A DNA stretch of 6,742 nucleotides from Pseudorhodobacter antarcticus (GTDB lineage Bacteria > Pseudomonadota > Alphaproteobacteria > Rhodobacterales > Rhodobacteraceae): the NCBI GenBank assembly GCA_945897655.1, contig CAMDHB010000198.1, positions 1-6,742 of the forward strand, read 5' to 3'. Positions 1-5,471 of the stretch are shown piece after piece. Position 1 is the first letter of the stretch. Each line of letters starts with the position of its first letter. Under the pieces are notes generated by a model that saw nothing but the letters and a program-made list of their open reading frames with translations, ran no database searches and was not told the origin of the DNA. Position numbers and translations under genes: made by a program.

Positions 1-18
1 CGTCACGTAGTCGGTCAC
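1..18 (-). CDS. Possible start of a further minus-strand gene, cut by the left edge
   Basis: A GTG on the minus strand at 18-16 overlaps the ispH stop codon (17-15) in a GTGA arrangement typical of translationally coupled genes. Six codons are visible, reading M-T-D-Y-V-T, before the window ends. A weak purine-rich stretch (GCGGGAC) lies about eight bases upstream. From general knowledge of alphaproteobacterial gene order, a ribonuclease HI gene is often found near ispH and could begin this way, but six codons cannot establish identity. Treat it as a pointer to look beyond the edge, not a confirmed gene. Confidence 0.25.
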
Positions 19-959
19 GCGGTGTCCCGCAGCACGCGCGGTACCTTGAACTCGACATGTTCCTGAGCTGTTTCGACCAGATCCACCGTCACGGCATAGC
101 GGGCGCGGAAGGCGTCGATCACCTCGTTCACCAGTTCCTCCGGTGCCGATGCCCCTGCCGTCACGCCAACCGCGCGAGCCCCTTGCAAGGCGCGCCAGTC
201 GATATCGTCAGCGCGCTGCACCAGTTGAGCATAGCTGCACCCGGCGGCCTGACCCACCTCGACCAAGCGGCGGGAGTTTGAGGAGTTCGGGGCGCCGATC
301 ACCAGCAAGGCGTCGATCTTGCCCGCAATCGCCTTGACCGCTGCCTGACGGTTGGTGGTGGCATAGCAGATGTCTTCCTTGTGCGGCCCGATGATGGCGG
401 GAAAGCGGGTCTGCAGGGCGGCGACAATTCCTGCCGTGTCATCAACCGACAGGGTGGTTTGGGTGATATAGGCGAGCTTTTCAGGGTCGCGCACGGTCAG
501 ATTGGCCACATCTTCCGATGTTTCGACCAGCAGAACCTCACCCTCGGGCAATTGCCCCATTGTGCCGACGGTTTCAGGGTGGCCGGCATGGCCGATCATG
601 ACCATTTGCAGGCCGTTTTCCGCGTGGCGGGCCGCTTCGTTATGCACCTTGGTGACCAGCGGGCAGGTTGCGTCCACAGCAATCATCTGGCGGGCGGCAG
701 CGGCCTGGGGCACGGATTTCGGCACGCCGTGGGCCGAAAAGATCACCGGGCGGTCCACCGGGCAATCGTCAAGGTCTTCGACAAACACGGCACCTTTGGC
801 GCGCAACCCGTCCACCACGTATTTGTTGTGGACTATTTCATGGCGGACATAAACCGGAGCGCCCCACTTTTGCAGGGCAAGCTCGACTATCTTGATGGCG
901 CGGTCAACACCGGCGCAAAAGCCGCGCGGGGCGGCAAGGTACAGGGTCAGGTTTTCCAT
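15..959 (-). CDS. ispH: 4-hydroxy-3-methylbut-2-enyl diphosphate reductase (IspH/LytB)
   Basis: This cytosolic [4Fe-4S] enzyme makes IPP and DMAPP from HMBPP, the last step of the MEP isoprenoid pathway. The 314-residue protein has normal family length and all expected landmarks. The three cluster cysteines are C15 (in PRGFCAGV), C99 (DATCPLV) and C198 (ICYAT). Substrate-pocket histidines are H44, H77 (SAHGVP) and H127, and the proton-relay glutamate is E129 (HPETVGT). TQTTLS lies at 166-171, the phosphate-binding S-S-N at 226-228, and S271 near the end. The ATG at 959 is chosen because the conserved PRGFCAGV segment follows within 11 residues. No strong Shine-Dalgarno is visible. The start lies 33 bases after the YcxB-like gene on the same strand, so co-transcription is plausible. 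The stop overlaps a possible GTG start of another gene. Identity is essentially certain. Confidence 0.97.
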   Translation of the reverse strand: MENLTLYLAAPRGFCAGVDRAIKIVELALQKWGAPVYVRHEIVHNKYVVDGLRAKGAVFVEDLDDCPVDRPVIFSAHGVPKSVPQAAAARQMIAVDATCPLVTKVHNEAARHAENGLQMVMIGHAGHPETVGTMGQLPEGEVLLVETSEDVANLTVRDPEKLAYITQTTLSVDDTAGIVAALQTRFPAIIGPHKEDICYATTNRQAAVKAIAGKIDALLVIGAPNSSNSRRLVEVGQAAGCSYAQLVQRADDIDWRALQGARAVGVTAGASAPEELVNEVIDAFRARYAVTVDLVETAQEHVEFKVPRVLRDTA

Positions 960-992
960 GATTGCAGAGGTAACTTGAGGGCAGGCGCGCGT

Positions 993-1586
993 CTAGTCTT
1001 GCGCGTCAAAGTAATAGGGGTCGCGGGCAAGTTCGCGCAGATACGCCGCAAGTGCAGCGGGGTCATCAAGGGCACGGGTTGGGATGACAAGGGTGGTGCT
1101 GTGGCTGCGCACAAAGATATGGGTGCGGGTCTGGATCACCTCGCCAATCAGTTCGGGGGAAAGATTGGCCTCGTCGGTGCTGTCAATCTCGGTGGCGGCG
1201 ATGCAGTCGATCCACTCCTCGAACACCGCTGGCCTTGAGATTGGGACCAGTTTGGCCGCTTTGTGACGCCGCCTAAGCCCACGCACCGCCAGCACTGCCA
1301 ACGCGGCCACCACCGCGCCGCCCGCCAGAACTGTCACAAAGTTGGCTGATCCCCAATCGCCCATGTACAGAGCCACCCCGGCGCCCCAACTGAAGAAGGC
1401 AGCGCCAAAAGCCAGCTTTTGCAATTTGGAGGGTTGCGCCAGGCGCAGATAGGCTAGGGCGTCGACGCGGGTCAGTTGGTAGGACCAGCGCTGCACCAGA
1501 CCGCCGTCAAAATCGCGGGACGGTGGCAAAGCAAAGGCCGGGTCAGTTTCCCGACCCGGCCAGTTCGTTGGACAGCCAGGTGTCAC
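993..1586 (-). CDS. Two-helix membrane protein with YcxB-like C-terminal domain; start uncertain
   Basis: This is a protein of unknown function, 197 residues if read from the GTG at 1586, which overlaps the stop of the NYN gene by four bases. An N-terminal soluble stretch carries WSYQLTRVDALAYLRL (34-49). Two hydrophobic helices follow, at about 57-75 and 82-102, then a basic stop-transfer run (RGLRRRHKAAK, 102-112). The cytoplasmic C-terminal domain (about 115-190) has EEWIDCIAATEI and ends in TTLVIPTRALDDPAALAAYL. This layout, two helices then a PH-like beta domain ending in an 'IPxRAF'-type motif, resembles the YcxB-like family; I infer this by eye. Codons 9-17 from the upstream GTG fall in a terminator-like hairpin, so the true start may be the TTG at 1529 (L20) or GTG at 1496 (V31); none has a convincing ribosome binding site. 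It sits directly upstream of ispH. That the gene is real is fairly sure; its role is unknown. Confidence 0.72.
   Translation of the reverse strand: MTPGCPTNWPGRETDPAFALPPSRDFDGGLVQRWSYQLTRVDALAYLRLAQPSKLQKLAFGAAFFSWGAGVALYMGDWGSANFVTVLAGGAVVAALAVLAVRGLRRRHKAAKLVPISRPAVFEEWIDCIAATEIDSTDEANLSPELIGEVIQTRTHIFVRSHSTTLVIPTRALDDPAALAAYLRELARDPYYFDAQD
1536..1561 (-). terminator. Intrinsic-terminator-like hairpin after the NYN gene
   Basis: A perfect 9-bp inverted repeat (GGCCGGGTC / GACCCGGCC) encloses an 8-base loop. On the minus strand it is followed at once by TTTGCTTTG. It begins 21 bases after the NYN gene's stop. Strong GC stem plus T-rich tail is the form of a rho-independent terminator reading in the minus direction; on the plus strand the stem is followed by no T run. 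The tail is interrupted by G and C, so termination could be partial. It lies within the longest reading frame of the next gene. Confidence 0.6.
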
Positions 1587-2158
1587 TTGGCTTCAATCGA
1601 CACTTCTTCACGCTCCATCGGGCGCGGTTCGCGAGGCGGGCGACCGATGACATCGCGCAATTCGTCAAGTTCGATGAAGTTGTCGGCCTGACGGCGCAGT
1701 TCATCGGCAATCATCGGGGGCTGGCTGCGGATGGTCGAGACGACCGAGACGCGAACGCCCTGACGTTGCAGGCTTTCAACCAGCGGGCGGAAGTCGCCGT
1801 CGCCAGAGAACAGCACAATGTGATCCACTCGGGGGGCCAGTTCCATCGCATCGACGGTCAGTTCGATGTCCATGTTGCCCTTGACCTTACGGCGACCCTG
1901 GCTATCGGTGTATTCCTTGGCCGGTTTTGTAACCATCGTGAAACCGTTATAATTCAGCCAATCCACCAGCGGGCGAATGGGCGAATATTCGTCATTCTCC
2001 AGCAGGGCGGTGTAGTAGAACGCGCGCAGCAGGCGGCCCCGGCGCATGAATTCCTGACGCAGAAGCTTGTAATCAATGTCGAAACCCAAGGATTTGGCAG
2101 CAGCATAAAGGTTTGACCCGTCTATAAAGAGAGCCAGTCTTTCGTCTTTGTAAAACAC
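1583..2158 (-). CDS. NYN domain (LabA/DUF88-type, PIN-superfamily) putative ribonuclease
   Basis: A 191-residue soluble protein of the NYN family, the PIN/FLAP-like nuclease fold thought to cleave RNA with Mg2+ held by acidic residues. The acidic set is visible: D13 in FIDGSN (11-16), D97 in KGNMDIELTVDAM, D103, and D120/D122 in the SGDGDF motif (118-123). The stretch from 1 to about 170 is one complete NYN domain; the last 20 residues (PPREPRPMEREEVSIEAK) are charged and probably disordered. I start it at the GTG at 2158, which puts FYKDERLALFIDGSN at the N-terminus as in relatives I know and has a GGAG six bases upstream. A longer frame reaching 2383 would run through folK and lacks homology. 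It is divergent from folK across 130 bases and is followed by a terminator-like hairpin. Its RNA target cannot be told from sequence. Confidence 0.93.
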   Translation of the reverse strand: MFYKDERLALFIDGSNLYAAAKSLGFDIDYKLLRQEFMRRGRLLRAFYYTALLENDEYSPIRPLVDWLNYNGFTMVTKPAKEYTDSQGRRKVKGNMDIELTVDAMELAPRVDHIVLFSGDGDFRPLVESLQRQGVRVSVVSTIRSQPPMIADELRRQADNFIELDELRDVIGRPPREPRPMEREEVSIEAK

Positions 2159-2164
2159 GATTTT

Positions 2165-2168
2165 CTCC
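2165..2168 (-). promoter_or_regulatory. Ribosome binding site fixing the GTG start of the NYN gene
   Basis: The minus strand reads GGAG, then AAAATC, then GTG (2158-2156). A near-consensus Shine-Dalgarno at six-base spacing is the main reason for rejecting the longer upstream start. Confidence 0.75.
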
Positions 2169-2220
2169 GTAATCTTGCGTTGAACAGTGGAAACGGCTAC
2201 CTGACAACCGCTATTGACTT

Positions 2221-2238
2221 GGTAACACGAAGGTAACA
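2221..2238. repeat. Tandem direct repeat GGTAACA, 11-base period
   Basis: GGTAACA occurs at 2221-2227 and again at 2232-2238, separated by CGAA. On the minus strand this is TGTTACC-TTCG-TGTTACC. Two seven-base direct repeats spaced four bases apart, in phase on one face of the helix, is the layout bound by PhoB/OmpR-family regulators as tandem dimers. The sequence is only a partial match to the PhoB box (CTGTCAT-N4-CTGTCAT), so naming a regulator would be speculation. Two copies of a heptamer could also be chance. Confidence 0.4.
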
Positions 2239-2288
2239 GTGCGCCCCGGGGTCGACAAGGGATCCTATACGGAAGGGTAAGGCTCATC

Positions 2289-2855
2289 ATGCGTAGTGTC
2301 CGTTCTGCGATCATTGCGCTGGGTACGAATTTAACCCAAGGTTCCAATTGCCTGTCCGATACTGTCATTGCGGCTTTGACCACGATTTCCGGGCCGGACG
2401 TGACTCTTCGCCGGGCAAGCAGTCTTTACGCCTCGCCCTGCTTTCCGGTTGGCGCAGGGCCGGATTACGTGAATGCGGCGGCCCTGGTTGACACCAGCCT
2501 GTCGGCCCCGGACCTGCTGGCGCATCTGCACCGGATCGAGGCGGAGTTTGGCCGGGTGCGGGGAGCCAGGTGGGGGCAGCGGACGCTGGATCTGGACCTG
2601 CTGGCGATGGAGGATCTGGTTCTGCCTGATGCGGCAACGCAGGATCACTGGCGGGACCTGCCCCCAGATCAACAGACCAAAACCGCGCCGGACCGCCTGA
2701 TTCTGCCGCATCCGCGCCTGCAGGACCGGGCCTTTGTGCTGGTGCCCCTGGCCGAGATAGCCCCGGACTGGCGGCACCCAAGGCTGGGCAAGACGGTGCT
2801 GCAGATGCTGGCCGCGCTGGAAACCGCCGATATTGCTGCGGTTGCCCCCCTGTAA
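2289..2855 (+). CDS. folK: 2-amino-4-hydroxy-6-hydroxymethyldihydropteridine pyrophosphokinase (HPPK)
   Basis: This cytosolic enzyme transfers pyrophosphate from ATP to 6-hydroxymethyl-7,8-dihydropterin, the step before dihydropteroate synthase in folate synthesis. The 188-residue protein shows ALGTN (10-14), the pterin-site PDYVNAA (58-64), and the family signature RWGQRTLDLDLL (94-105), with Mg2+-binding D101 and D103 and ATP-contacting R98. Further on are LPHPRL (139-144) and R147, then FVLVPLAEIAPDW (149-161). A segment at about 112-136 adds some 20 polar residues relative to E. coli HPPK (about 160 residues) between the DLDLL strand and the HP motif; I believe this insert is common in Rhodobacterales. 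The ATG at 2289 follows GTAAGG at six-base spacing. It stands alone, without folP or folB in the window, and is followed by rpoZ 89 bases later, where a separate promoter is likely. Confidence 0.95.
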   Translation: MRSVRSAIIALGTNLTQGSNCLSDTVIAALTTISGPDVTLRRASSLYASPCFPVGAGPDYVNAAALVDTSLSAPDLLAHLHRIEAEFGRVRGARWGQRTLDLDLLAMEDLVLPDAATQDHWRDLPPDQQTKTAPDRLILPHPRLQDRAFVLVPLAEIAPDWRHPRLGKTVLQMLAALETADIAAVAPL

Positions 2856-2881
2856 CGGCCCAATTCTTGCCCATTTGTCGC

Positions 2882-2909
2882 TTGTCAAGCACCGAGGCTG
2901 CGCTTAAAT
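2882..2909 (+). promoter_or_regulatory. Candidate sigma-70 promoter for rpoZ-rsh
   Basis: TTGTCA (2882-2887), a 16-base spacer and TTAAAT (2904-2909) give a plausible -35/-10 pair in the folK-rpoZ gap. Transcription would begin about 30 bases before the rpoZ ATG. The -35 lies inside a small palindrome, GCTTG-T-CAAGC (2880-2890). This is read by eye against the E. coli consensus, which alphaproteobacterial promoters follow only loosely. Confidence 0.4.
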
Positions 2910-2935
2910 GGACACTTCCCGTGCCCCCAACAATT

Positions 2936-2939
2936 GGAG
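2936..2939 (+). promoter_or_regulatory. Ribosome binding site fixing the rpoZ start
   Basis: GGAG five bases before the ATG at 2945 selects the conserved MARVTVEDCV start over an in-frame ATG at 2867. The latter would add 26 residues unlike any omega subunit and would lie upstream of the candidate promoter's start point. Confidence 0.8.
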
Positions 2940-2944
2940 CAGAC

Positions 2945-3298
2945 ATGGCCCGCGTGACGGTTGAAGATTGCGTTGACAAGGTTCCGAACCGGTTCGAACT
3001 GGTGATGCTGGCGGCGCACCGCGCCCGCGAAATTCAGGCAGGTTCCCCCGCCACGGTTGACCGCGACAATGACAAAAACCCCGTGGTCGCCCTGCGCGAA
3101 ATCGCGGATGAGACCCAGCTTGCGTCCAGCCTGCGTGAACGCATGATCGAAAGCCACCAGACCCAGATTGAGGTGGACGAGCCGGAAGACGACCAAATGG
3201 CGTTGCTGATGTCGGGCGAGATTGACCGTCCGATGCAGGACGACATGTCTGAAGAAAAGCTGTTGCGCGCCCTGATGGAAGCGCAAGGCGAAAACTGA
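2945..3298 (+). CDS. rpoZ: DNA-directed RNA polymerase omega subunit
   Basis: Omega is the small RNA polymerase subunit that chaperones beta-prime into the enzyme. In several proteobacteria it forms ppGpp site 1 at its junction with beta-prime. The 117-residue protein opens with MARVTVEDCVDKVPNRFELVMLAAHRAREI (residues 1-30), the conserved helical core, followed by NPVVALREIA (45-54), the second conserved block. The N-terminal M-A-R residues have been linked to ppGpp binding in other omegas. It is longer than E. coli omega (91 residues): residues about 75-117 form a very acidic, likely flexible tail, usual in alphaproteobacteria. The stop lies 33 bases before rsh on the same strand, so the two are very probably one operon. 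Identity is near certain; ppGpp responsiveness is inferred from the MAR motif and context. Confidence 0.96.
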   Translation: MARVTVEDCVDKVPNRFELVMLAAHRAREIQAGSPATVDRDNDKNPVVALREIADETQLASSLRERMIESHQTQIEVDEPEDDQMALLMSGEIDRPMQDDMSEEKLLRALMEAQGEN

Positions 3299-3331
3299 GT
3301 CCAGACAGCGGCCGCAGGTGGAAGAACAGGG

Positions 3332-5449
3332 ATGATCGACGTCGAAGACCTGATCGTCCTTGTTCGCAACTACAACCCGCGAACCAATTCCGACCTTTTG
3401 CGTCGGGCCTATGCCTACGGCATGAAGATGCACGACGGGCAGTTGCGCAAGTCAGGCGAGCCCTATTTCACCCATCCGGTTGCCGTTGCGGCGATCCTGA
3501 CCGAGCAGCGGCTGGACGATGCAACCATCGTCACTGCCCTGCTGCATGATACGATCGAAGACACCAAGTCGACATACTCCGAGATTGAGCGGCAGTTTGG
3601 CGTCGAGGTGGCCGAACTGGTGGACGGTGTCACCAAGCTGACCAACCTGCAATTGTCTTCCGCACAGACCCAGCAGGCCGAAAACTTTCGCAAGCTTTTC
3701 ATGGCGATGTCCAAGGATTTGCGCGTCATTCTGGTCAAGCTGGCCGACCGTTTGCACAACATGCGCACGATCAAGAGCATGTCCCCCGAAAAGCAGGCGC
3801 AAAAGGCGCGCGAGACGATGGAGATCTTTGCCCCCCTTGCCGGCCGCATGGGCATGCAATGGATGCGCGAGGAGTTGGAGGATCTTGCCTTCAAGGTCAT
3901 CAACTCCGAAGCCCGCAATTCCATCATTCGCCGCTTTCTGGTGCTGCAGCGCGAAGCGGGCGATGTTGTGCACCAGATCAGCAGCGATATCCGCAACGAG
4001 TTGGACAAGACCGGCGTTGATGCTGATGTCTATGGCCGTGCGAAAAAGCCCTATTCGATCTGGCGCAAGATGCAGGAAAAGGACCTGGCGTTTTCCAGCC
4101 TGTCCGACATCTATGGGTTCCGCATCATCTGCCGCACGGTGGCCGATTGCTATGCCATTTTGGGGGTGATCCACCAACGGTGGTATGCCGTGCCGGGCCG
4201 GTTCAAGGATTACATCAGCCAGCCAAAAACCAACGGCTACCGCTCGATCCACACGACCGTATCAGGCCGTGACGGCAAGCGGGTCGAGGTGCAAGTGCGC
4301 ACCCGCGAGATGCACGAAGTGGCCGAAGCCGGGGTTGCGGCACACTGGGCCTACCGCGAGGGCAAGCGGACGGCGAACCCCTTTGCGGTGGACCCTGCCA
4401 AATGGGTCAACCAGCTGACAGAACGCTTTGACGAAGGCGACAATGACGAGTTTCTTGAGCATGTGAAGCTGGAGATGTACTCGGATCAGGTGTTCTGTTT
4501 CACCCCCAAGGGCGAGGTGATTCAGTTGCCGCGCGGGGCGACGCCGCTGGATTACGCCTATGCCATCCACACCCGGATCGGCAATTCCTGCGTCTCGGCC
4601 AAGATTGATGGCATCCGCGTGCCGCTTTGGACCCGGCTGAAGAACGGTCAATCGGTTGAAATCATCACGGCCGAGGGGCAAAAGCCCCAAGCCTCGTGGA
4701 TCGACATTGTGACCACGGGCCGGGCCAAGGCGGCGATCCGCCGTTCCTTGCGGGAAGAGGATCGGGGGCGTTTTGTCAAGCTGGGTCAGGAACTGGCCCG
4801 CGCTGCCTTTGACCACGTGGGCCGCAAGGCGACCGACAAGGCGCTGCGGACAGCGGCCAAGATGCTGGGCCTGGCGGATGAGGATGATCTGCTGGCCCGC
4901 CTTGGATCGGCCGAACTGACGGCGCGCAAGGTGCTGCAGACGCTTTACCCGGAACTGACCTTCAACCAGGCCGAGGAGGTGGACGCCAAGCGCCCGATCA
5001 TCGGCCTGTCCGCTGACCAGACCCTGAAACGTGCCCAGTGTTGCCAGCCGGTGCCGGGCGAACGAATCGTCGGTATCACTTATCCGGGGCGCGGCGTGAT
5101 CGTTCACGCCATCGACTGCCCCGCATTGGAAGAGTTCGAGAATCAGCCAAATCGCTGGATCGACCTCTACTGGCAATCAGGCCGTCACCCGGCTGTCTAC
5201 ACTGTGTCGCTGGATGTCGCAATTTCCAATGATGCCGGTGTGTTGGGGCGCATTTGCACCGTGATCGGCACGCAGAAGGCGAACATATCCGACTTGAAAT
5301 TCACAGAACGGAAACCAGATTATTACAGATTGATGATCGAAGTTGATCTAAGGGATGTCGAACACTTACACATGGTGATGACCTCACTGGAAGCTGAAAC
5401 TGATGTGGCGCAGGTGGCACGAATCCGCGACGCTGCGCGCAAACCATGA
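3332..5449 (+). CDS. rsh: Bifunctional (p)ppGpp synthetase/hydrolase (RelA/SpoT homologue, Rsh)
   Basis: This cytosolic enzyme makes (p)ppGpp from ATP and GDP/GTP on starvation and hydrolyses it when growth resumes. The 705-residue protein has the full long-RSH order. The HD hydrolase (about 25-175) keeps H48, H72-D73, E76-D77 and D139/N143 (ADRLHNMRT), so hydrolysis should be intact. The synthetase (about 230-345) has GRAKKPYSIW (235-244), DIYGFR (259-264), NGYRSIHT (301-308) and EVQVRT (319-324). Its RFKD at 290-293 is the RxKD form of bifunctional enzymes, not the ExDD of RelA. Then come TGS (about 384-447), a helical region, a Cys motif (C570-C571, C596) and an ACT domain (about 622-702). 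The ATG at 3332 follows GGAAG at seven-base spacing. It lies between rpoZ and a DUF2062 gene in one likely operon. Codons 650-690 are markedly AT-rich with rare codons. This is probably the organism's only long RSH, as usual in alphaproteobacteria. Confidence 0.97.
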   Translation: MIDVEDLIVLVRNYNPRTNSDLLRRAYAYGMKMHDGQLRKSGEPYFTHPVAVAAILTEQRLDDATIVTALLHDTIEDTKSTYSEIERQFGVEVAELVDGVTKLTNLQLSSAQTQQAENFRKLFMAMSKDLRVILVKLADRLHNMRTIKSMSPEKQAQKARETMEIFAPLAGRMGMQWMREELEDLAFKVINSEARNSIIRRFLVLQREAGDVVHQISSDIRNELDKTGVDADVYGRAKKPYSIWRKMQEKDLAFSSLSDIYGFRIICRTVADCYAILGVIHQRWYAVPGRFKDYISQPKTNGYRSIHTTVSGRDGKRVEVQVRTREMHEVAEAGVAAHWAYREGKRTANPFAVDPAKWVNQLTERFDEGDNDEFLEHVKLEMYSDQVFCFTPKGEVIQLPRGATPLDYAYAIHTRIGNSCVSAKIDGIRVPLWTRLKNGQSVEIITAEGQKPQASWIDIVTTGRAKAAIRRSLREEDRGRFVKLGQELARAAFDHVGRKATDKALRTAAKMLGLADEDDLLARLGSAELTARKVLQTLYPELTFNQAEEVDAKRPIIGLSADQTLKRAQCCQPVPGERIVGITYPGRGVIVHAIDCPALEEFENQPNRWIDLYWQSGRHPAVYTVSLDVAISNDAGVLGRICTVIGTQKANISDLKFTERKPDYYRLMIEVDLRDVEHLHMVMTSLEAETDVAQVARIRDAARKP
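5294..5323 (+). promoter_or_regulatory. Weak candidate internal promoter within the 3' part of rsh
   Basis: Inside the AT-rich patch, TTGAAA (5294-5299), an 18-base spacer and GATTAT (5318-5323) match the sigma-70 hexamers at five and four of six positions. If active it would give the DUF2062 gene and pdxJ transcription independent of rpoZ-rsh. AT-rich DNA produces such matches easily, so support is slight. Confidence 0.2.
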
Positions 5450-5456
5450 CGCCTGA

Positions 5457-5464
5457 AAGGGGGG
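5457..5464 (+). promoter_or_regulatory. Ribosome binding site fixing the TTG start of the DUF2062 gene
   Basis: AAGGGGGG ends seven bases before the TTG at 5472. The frame is open only from 5457 and contains no ATG or GTG before the conserved start, so this strong Shine-Dalgarno makes the TTG the most likely initiation codon. Confidence 0.7.
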
Positions 5465-5471
5465 TGCTTTC

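Larger units (their letters stand above)
2159..2288. other. Divergent intergenic region between the NYN gene and folK
   Basis: These 130 bases must hold promoters for both directions unless transcripts begin inside the neighbouring genes. A TTGACT on the plus strand at 2214-2219 looks like a -35 element, but no good -10 lies 16-18 bases after it. On the minus strand a TTGTCA (positions 2209-2204) also lacks a partner. A tandem repeat at 2221-2238 and a CCCCGGGG palindrome at 2244-2251 are the most ordered features. The folK ribosome binding site is probably GTAAGG at 2277-2282. Confidence 0.6.

Noticed and set aside
381..1238. 285-residue open frame on the plus strand
   Set aside because: It runs antisense across ispH and the end of the YcxB-like gene. 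The composition (many Gly, His, Asp, Val) is typical of mirrored high-GC codons, and no family motif or ribosome binding site was seen.
1523..2116. 197-residue open frame on the plus strand
   Set aside because: Antisense shadow of the NYN gene; no recognisable domain and no promoter.
2244..2265. CCCGGG, GTCGAC and GGATCC in close order, like a cloning polylinker
   Set aside because: Palindromic hexamers are common in GC-rich DNA, the order and spacing do not match a vector site I know, and both flanks read as natural intergenic sequence and genes with no vector sequence.
2159..2383. 75-residue N-terminal extension of the NYN protein
   Set aside because: It would cross the divergent promoter region and the start of folK, lacks domain similarity, and the GTG at 2158 has a near-ideal ribosome binding site.
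2867..2944. Upstream ATG for rpoZ adding 26 residues
   Set aside because: Omega proteins begin MARVTV; the extension lies over the candidate promoter and has no ribosome binding site as good as GGAG at 2936.
2331..2979. Long minus-strand open frames over folK (2331-2888 and 2365-2979)
   Set aside because: Low-complexity Pro/Ala/Arg/Gln-rich translations complementary to folK, which has clear enzyme motifs.
3452..5176. Minus-strand open frames of 266 and 304 residues inside rsh
   Set aside because: Antisense to highly conserved RSH domains; no family motifs in either translation.
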